Source: Flavivirga eckloniae | GTDB taxonomy: Bacteria > Bacteroidota > Bacteroidia > Flavobacteriales > Flavobacteriaceae | Direction of reading: 5' to 3' | NCBI RefSeq assembly: GCF_002886045.1 | Contig: NZ_CP025791.1 | Span: 1,076,001 to 1,140,000, forward strand | DNA: 64,000 nucleotides | Shown here: piece by piece, positions 59,938 to 64,000 of the stretch | Layout: the number at the start of each line of letters is the position of its first letter | Numbering within the stretch: position 1 is the stretch's first letter | Notes under the pieces: generated by a model | The model's database searches: none | Told to the model about the DNA's origin: nothing | What the model saw: the letters and a program-made list of their open reading frames with translations, nothing else | Translations under genes and position numbers: made by a program

Positions 59938-59945
59938 CAAAAATA
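59938..59945 (-). promoter_or_regulatory. -7 box of the rpsF operon
   Basis: Minus strand TATTTTTG matches TAnnTTTG, 33 bp before the rpsF ATG. The -33 region is T-rich without an exact TTTG. Confidence 0.55.
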
Positions 59946-60043
59946 GTTAATATATACATATAAAACAACAATTATTTTTAAGTATAATATTGGATTAATT
60001 TAAATGTTAAAATTATGTTAAAACGAACGCTTTAACGATGATT

Positions 60044-60075
60044 TTTGGTTTTTAGCCGAATTTTTTGTACTATTG
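60044..60075 (+). promoter_or_regulatory. Promoter of the LytTR response regulator
   Basis: TTTG at 60044-60047, a 20-bp spacer and TACTATTG at 60068-60075 (7 of 8 match), 32 bp before the ATG. Confidence 0.5.
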
Positions 60076-60107
60076 TCGATATCTTAACCGAAATAATATA
60101 AAATGTT

Positions 60108-60803
60108 ATGACATTAAACTGTGTAGTAGTAGACGATTCGGCAATACAACGTCTTTCAATAGTGAAGTTAGTAGAAAATCATCCATCACTTAACTTAATT
60201 GCAGAGTATAGTAGTGCCTTAGAAACTAAAAATGGTTTAAATACCCATCAAGTGGACTTAATCTTTTTAGACATTGAAATGCCAGTGTTAAATGGATTTG
60301 AGCTTTTGGATGTATTAAACAACAAACCTCAAATTATTTTTGTAACTGGTAAAACAGAGTATGCATTTAAAGCATTTAATTACGATGCTACCGACTATTT
60401 GCATAAGCCAATTACAAGAGAACGTTTTAACACTTCTGTTGATAAAGCCTTAGAGCAACATAGATTGACTCTAGACTTTAACGAAGAAGAAGGTGAACAT
60501 ATTTTTGTAAAGAGTAACCTTAAAAAACGTAAAGTTTATATCAAAGATATTAAATGGATCGAAGCTCTAGGTGATTATGTAAAATTAGTTACAGAAGAAA
60601 CTAGTTTGGTAGTATTATCTACAATGAAATCTTTTGAAGCTGAACTACCCGAAGGTAAGTTTTTAAGAATTCATAAATCGTACATTGTTAATCTTGATAA
60701 AATTGACAGGTTTAACAGTAAGAACGTTGAAGTCGGAGCTTATGAAATTCCGTTAAGTAGAAATAAAAAGACTCAGTTGGTTGATGCCTTAAACAATATT
60801 TAG
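60108..60803 (+). CDS. LytTR-family response regulator
   Basis: A 231-residue two-domain regulator. The receiver domain (about 1-120) has the acidic pocket D9-D10 and the phosphoacceptor D55 in LIFLDIEMPVLNG, with T80 in FVTGKTEYAF and K101 in the LHKPI motif. The LytTR DNA-binding domain (about 130-230) shows IKWIEALGDYVKLVTEE, then EAELPEGKFLRIHKSYIVNL. Such regulators work with membrane histidine kinases of the LytS/His_kinase type; none lies next to it here. It is divergent from the rpsF operon and convergent with priA. Confidence 0.92.
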   Translation: MTLNCVVVDDSAIQRLSIVKLVENHPSLNLIAEYSSALETKNGLNTHQVDLIFLDIEMPVLNGFELLDVLNNKPQIIFVTGKTEYAFKAFNYDATDYLHKPITRERFNTSVDKALEQHRLTLDFNEEEGEHIFVKSNLKKRKVYIKDIKWIEALGDYVKLVTEETSLVVLSTMKSFEAELPEGKFLRIHKSYIVNLDKIDRFNSKNVEVGAYEIPLSRNKKTQLVDALNNI

Positions 60804-60846
60804 ATCTAACTAACTAACCAAAATTTAACCAAAGGCTTAGCTAAAT

Positions 60847-63300
60847 TTAAAAGTTATCGACATTTAAGATTATTTTAACCGACCGAAAATCTTTTATATT
60901 CAAGAAGCTATTGTTTATTTTAATGATAGCTTCTTTCGTTTTTGACAAAGATTGCTGTTTAGGAATCTTCACGAGAATGTTTTTATGAAACTGATTTCTT
61001 ATTCTGGAAATAGGTGGCGATTCCGGCCCTAAAACATATTCCCTAAAAACCTGTCGTAAAGATTTCGCCAACCAAACCGAAGCTGCATCTACTTTACTAT
61101 AATCTTTATGTTTTAACGTGATTTTTATTTGCTTGTAAATAGGCGGGTATTTATAATTATACCGATCGTTCATTTGCTCGTTAAACATATCTATATAATT
61201 ATTGGTAGATACCTGCTGTAAAATGTTATGATACGGATTATATGTTTGTATCAACACTTTTCCTCTTTGATCTGTTCTCCCTGCTCTACCCGACACTTGC
61301 AACATAAGCTGAAAGCTACGTTCGTGCGCTCTAAAATCTGGAAAGTTAAGCATGTTATCGGCATTCATAATACCAACCAATTTAACATGCCTAAAGTCCA
61401 AGCCTTTCGTTAGCATTTGTGTTCCTACTAAAATATCTATCTCCTGCTGCTCTAAAGCCGTTATTATTTTCTCGTACCCGTATTTTCCTCGGGTAGTATC
61501 TAAATCCATTCTTGCTACTTTGTAATCTGGAAATAATAACTTTACCTCTTCCTCTATTTGCTCCGTACCAAATCCTTTAGTATCTAATTCCGGGCTACCA
61601 CAAGCCGCACAATCCTTTATCATTGAAGAATTATAGCCACAATAATGGCAACGCAATTGGTTTCTATATTGATGATACGTTAAACTTACATCGCAATTTG
61701 GGCACTGAGGTGAATTACCACAGGTATTACACTCTACGATAGGAGAAAAACCACGTCGGTTTTGAAATAATATTATTTGATGGCCTTCTTGTAAAGTCTC
61801 AGTCATTTCTTCAATAAGCCTATCGCTAAAATGCCCTTTCATTAACTTTTTCTTGAACTTATCTTTAATGTCGATCAGCTCAATATCCGGCATTAAAACA
61901 TTATTGTAACGTTTTGTTATCTCAACAAAGCCATATTTGTTTTGCTTGGCATTAAAATAACTTTCCAGGCTTGGTGTAGCAGACCCTAAAAGTATTTTTG
62001 CTTTATGCATATTTGCGAGCACAACAGCGGTATCGCGTGCATGGTAACGTGGCGCGGGATCAAATTGCTTAAAAGATTGCTCATGCTCCTCATCAACAAT
62101 AATAAGTCCTATATTATCAAATGGTAAAAATATGGAAGAGCGTGCTCCTAAAACTACTTTAGCTTTCTCAGATTTATTTAAAACATGGTTCCAGACCTCA
62201 ACCCGCTCCTGAGTTGAATACTTTGAATGAAAAATGGCTACTTGTTCTCCAAAATAATTCTGTAATCTCGTAATTAATTGCGCCGTTAAAGCTATTTCTG
62301 GTAATAAATAAAGAACCTGCTGCCCCATATTTAGGGCCTCTTCTATAAGCTTAACATATACTTCGGTTTTGCCAGAAGAAGTAACCCCATGAAGCAATGT
62401 AACCATATATTTTTCAAAGGATTCTTTAATTTCCTTTAGGGCTGTTTCCTGATGTTCGTTAAGTTTTTTTGTAGCTTCGTTTTCTTCTCCCGAATATTGA
62501 ACACGATCGGTTTGAATATAATATTCCTCAAGAACTTCTTTATCTATCAATGATTTTATAATAGCTGTGGATGCCCCGCTTTGAGCAACTAAATCTGAAA
62601 CTTTTACAGGCTTTTTTGTCGTTGCCGAAACTGAAAACAAGGTTAAGATTACCTGACGTTGCTTTGGTGCCCTGCTTAAATCGTCTAATAATTTTTGAAG
62701 TCCTTCTTCTGAAGAAAACCTCGAATGTAACTTGACATAACGAACCAATTTAGGCTTGTACTTTTCATATACCTCTTCTTCAACAGAAATAGCCTCCTTT
62801 TCAATTAATCGCTTAATTACCGGCAACACATTTTTTTTATCGAGAATATTAGAGATATCATGAATCTTTAAAGATGATTGATGATGTAAAGCTTCATACA
62901 CTAAAAACTCATCATCCTTTAATATAGATTCGTCAATGGTTTTGATGTTATTTTTTAAGATGACCGTTTCGCTTTCTAAAATAAAAGCACTGGGCAAAGC
63001 GGCACGCATTACATCCCCTAATGTACACATGTAGTAATCTGCTATCCATTGCCACAATTGCAACTGTTTGTTGTTTACTATTGGTGTGTCATCTAAAATT
63101 TGCTGGATATCTTTGGCTTCGTATGCTATAGGTGGATCGTTATGAACCCTAAAAACAATACCTGTATAGATTTTCGACTTTCCGAAGGGAACAGCAACGC
63201 GCATTCCGGGTTTTAAGAAATCAAATTCCGAAGCACTTATACTATAGGTAAAGAGCTTTTTTAAGGGTACGGGAATTATAACGTCTATAAAGTGGTTCAA
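60847..63300 (-). CDS. priA: Primosomal protein N' (PriA helicase)
   Basis: An 817-residue superfamily 2 helicase that reloads replication at stalled forks. An N-terminal DNA-binding domain opens IDVIIPVPLKKLFTYSI. Walker A lies near residue 305 (HGVTSSGKTEVY), DEEH in IIVDEEHEQSFKQFD near 402, and ARYHARD-type and GSATPSLES helicase motifs follow. Eight zinc-binding cysteines sit in four CxxC pairs between about 520 and 565 (CNTCG, CPNC, CHYC, CAAC), then GTEQIEEEV and QVSGRAGR. The length is normal for Bacteroidota PriA. It is followed upstream by the DUF2147 gene, 18 bp away on the same strand. Confidence 0.96.
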   Translation of the reverse strand: MNHFIDVIIPVPLKKLFTYSISASEFDFLKPGMRVAVPFGKSKIYTGIVFRVHNDPPIAYEAKDIQQILDDTPIVNNKQLQLWQWIADYYMCTLGDVMRAALPSAFILESETVILKNNIKTIDESILKDDEFLVYEALHHQSSLKIHDISNILDKKNVLPVIKRLIEKEAISVEEEVYEKYKPKLVRYVKLHSRFSSEEGLQKLLDDLSRAPKQRQVILTLFSVSATTKKPVKVSDLVAQSGASTAIIKSLIDKEVLEEYYIQTDRVQYSGEENEATKKLNEHQETALKEIKESFEKYMVTLLHGVTSSGKTEVYVKLIEEALNMGQQVLYLLPEIALTAQLITRLQNYFGEQVAIFHSKYSTQERVEVWNHVLNKSEKAKVVLGARSSIFLPFDNIGLIIVDEEHEQSFKQFDPAPRYHARDTAVVLANMHKAKILLGSATPSLESYFNAKQNKYGFVEITKRYNNVLMPDIELIDIKDKFKKKLMKGHFSDRLIEEMTETLQEGHQIILFQNRRGFSPIVECNTCGNSPQCPNCDVSLTYHQYRNQLRCHYCGYNSSMIKDCAACGSPELDTKGFGTEQIEEEVKLLFPDYKVARMDLDTTRGKYGYEKIITALEQQEIDILVGTQMLTKGLDFRHVKLVGIMNADNMLNFPDFRAHERSFQLMLQVSGRAGRTDQRGKVLIQTYNPYHNILQQVSTNNYIDMFNEQMNDRYNYKYPPIYKQIKITLKHKDYSKVDAASVWLAKSLRQVFREYVLGPESPPISRIRNQFHKNILVKIPKQQSLSKTKEAIIKINNSFLNIKDFRSVKIILNVDNF

Positions 63301-63318
63301 AAAAAGTGGGATTTTAAG

Positions 63319-63750
63319 TTATTCAATAACACGTTCCCAATATTGGGTTGCATATAAAAAGGCGATGTAACCTCTAACTTGTAGAATATTCGGATTATCT
63401 GTTAATCCTAGTCTACACTTATACGTTTTACCTTTTTCCGGATCGAAAATCGTTCCGTTCTCATAATATTCGCCATCACGCTCCATATTTTTAATTAATA
63501 CCAACCCCAAAACAGGTTTATCCTTTTCATCGCCTAAACACTTTTTACATAAAGCATCTTTTTTTTCTGGATTTAATATCTGTACTATTTTTCCAAAAAT
63601 CTTTCCGTTTTCTTTGTAAATCTCTACTATAGATTTTGCTTCTTTACTCACATCGTCAATCGTTCGCCACTTTCCAAAAATACTTTGAGAAGAAGAACTT
63701 AGGCTAATAAAAAAACAGACTATTAAAAGACCTTTCTTCAACATCAACAT
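63319..63750 (-). CDS. DUF2147-domain secreted protein
   Basis: A 143-residue protein with a Sec signal (LLIVCFFISLSSSSQ). The mature part begins SIFGKWRTIDD and shows the family pattern: IVEIYKENGKIFGKIVQI, CKKCLGDEKDKPVLGL, GTIFDPEKGKTYKCRL and a final YWERV. The family is a small lipocalin-like beta barrel of unknown ligand, common in Bacteroidota. Its start overlaps the stop of the YihY-type gene by 7 bp, so the two are translationally coupled; priA follows 18 bp downstream. Confidence 0.85.
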   Translation of the reverse strand: MLMLKKGLLIVCFFISLSSSSQSIFGKWRTIDDVSKEAKSIVEIYKENGKIFGKIVQILNPEKKDALCKKCLGDEKDKPVLGLVLIKNMERDGEYYENGTIFDPEKGKTYKCRLGLTDNPNILQVRGYIAFLYATQYWERVIE

Positions 63751-64000
63751 TGTTTACGCAATTTATTTAAAGAGGCGTTTAATTCGTAGCCCAACAATAA
63801 AATATTGGCATTTAGCCACAAATAAAACAACAGAATTAATAATGCACCAATGGAACCATAAAGCTTATTGTATTGCCCGAAATTTTCAATATAAATACCA
63901 AATAAATATGACGACAGAATAATGAGTACAGTTGTAAACAAGGCGCCTACAGAAAAGAATTTAGAATGTCTGCCTTCCTGTGTTCCGAAATAGTACAGCG
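63744..64000 (-). CDS. YihY/BrkB-family membrane protein, C-terminal part (cut by window edge)
   Basis: The minus strand is open from the edge to a TGA at 63744 (85 codons plus stop). LYYFGTQEGRHSKFFSVGAL, YIENFGQYNKLYGSIGALL and LFYLWLNANILLLGYELNA match the last two membrane segments and signature of the YihY/virulence factor BrkB family, once called RNase BN. Function is unsettled; the proteins are inner-membrane with six helices. A TTG inside the frame at 63941 is not the start, because homology continues upstream of it to the window edge. Confidence 0.85.
   Translation of the reverse strand, partial: LYYFGTQEGRHSKFFSVGALFTTVLIILSSYLFGIYIENFGQYNKLYGSIGALLILLFYLWLNANILLLGYELNASLNKLRKQC

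Overview
The window looks like chromosomal DNA of a marine member of the Flavobacteriaceae (Bacteroidota). The evidence is low GC content, promoters of the TTTG-N19/20-TAnnTTTG type, signal-peptide lipoproteins, several proteins ending in a type IX secretion (T9SS) sorting domain, an Oar-type TonB-dependent receptor, and short palindromic repeats typical of flavobacterial intergenic DNA.

Layout. 1-4.4 kb: housekeeping and unknown genes (cut-off class IV aminotransferase, START-like protein, tRNA-Met with its own promoter and terminator, M48 protease plus membrane protein, a small unknown gene). 4.8-20.5 kb: a glycan-use locus. A GH29 lipoprotein on the plus strand faces a long minus-strand gene run: enolase-superfamily dehydratase, SDR, aldo/keto reductase, zinc MDR dehydrogenase, FucP-like permease, RhaM-type mutarotase, second GH29, sulfatase lipoprotein and GH2 beta-galactosidase. 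A divergent AraC regulator stands at its head. 21-50.3 kb: four giant modular T9SS proteins (1633-1750 aa) and two paralogous secreted sulfatases with LamG domains. 50.4-64 kb: mostly housekeeping genes (hisS, Oar-type receptor, rpsF-rpsR-rplI, LytTR regulator, priA, DUF2147 protein, cut-off YihY) with a group of small secreted or unknown proteins.

How it may work (inference). Secreted sulfatases and large carbohydrate-binding proteins act on a sulfated algal polysaccharide at the cell surface. Lipoprotein GH29s, the GH2 and the lipoprotein sulfatase trim oligosaccharides. The 6-deoxyhexose or hexose (L-fucose, or L-galactose if the target is a red-algal galactan) is epimerised by the mutarotase, imported by the FucP-like permease and oxidised by the four dehydrogenase/dehydratase enzymes rather than by the isomerase/kinase/aldolase route. 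No SusC/SusD pair, no lactonase and no final cleavage enzyme are present here.

The least explained part is the 21-50 kb block. The four giant proteins share a C-terminal module of about 600 residues with no function I recognise, joined to different N-terminal domains. The promoters of all four, and in weaker form those of the two sulfatases, carry a shared sequence near TACACTTYRTCGAT. It is usually in tandem at a 20-21 bp step next to the core promoter, which suggests one regulon.
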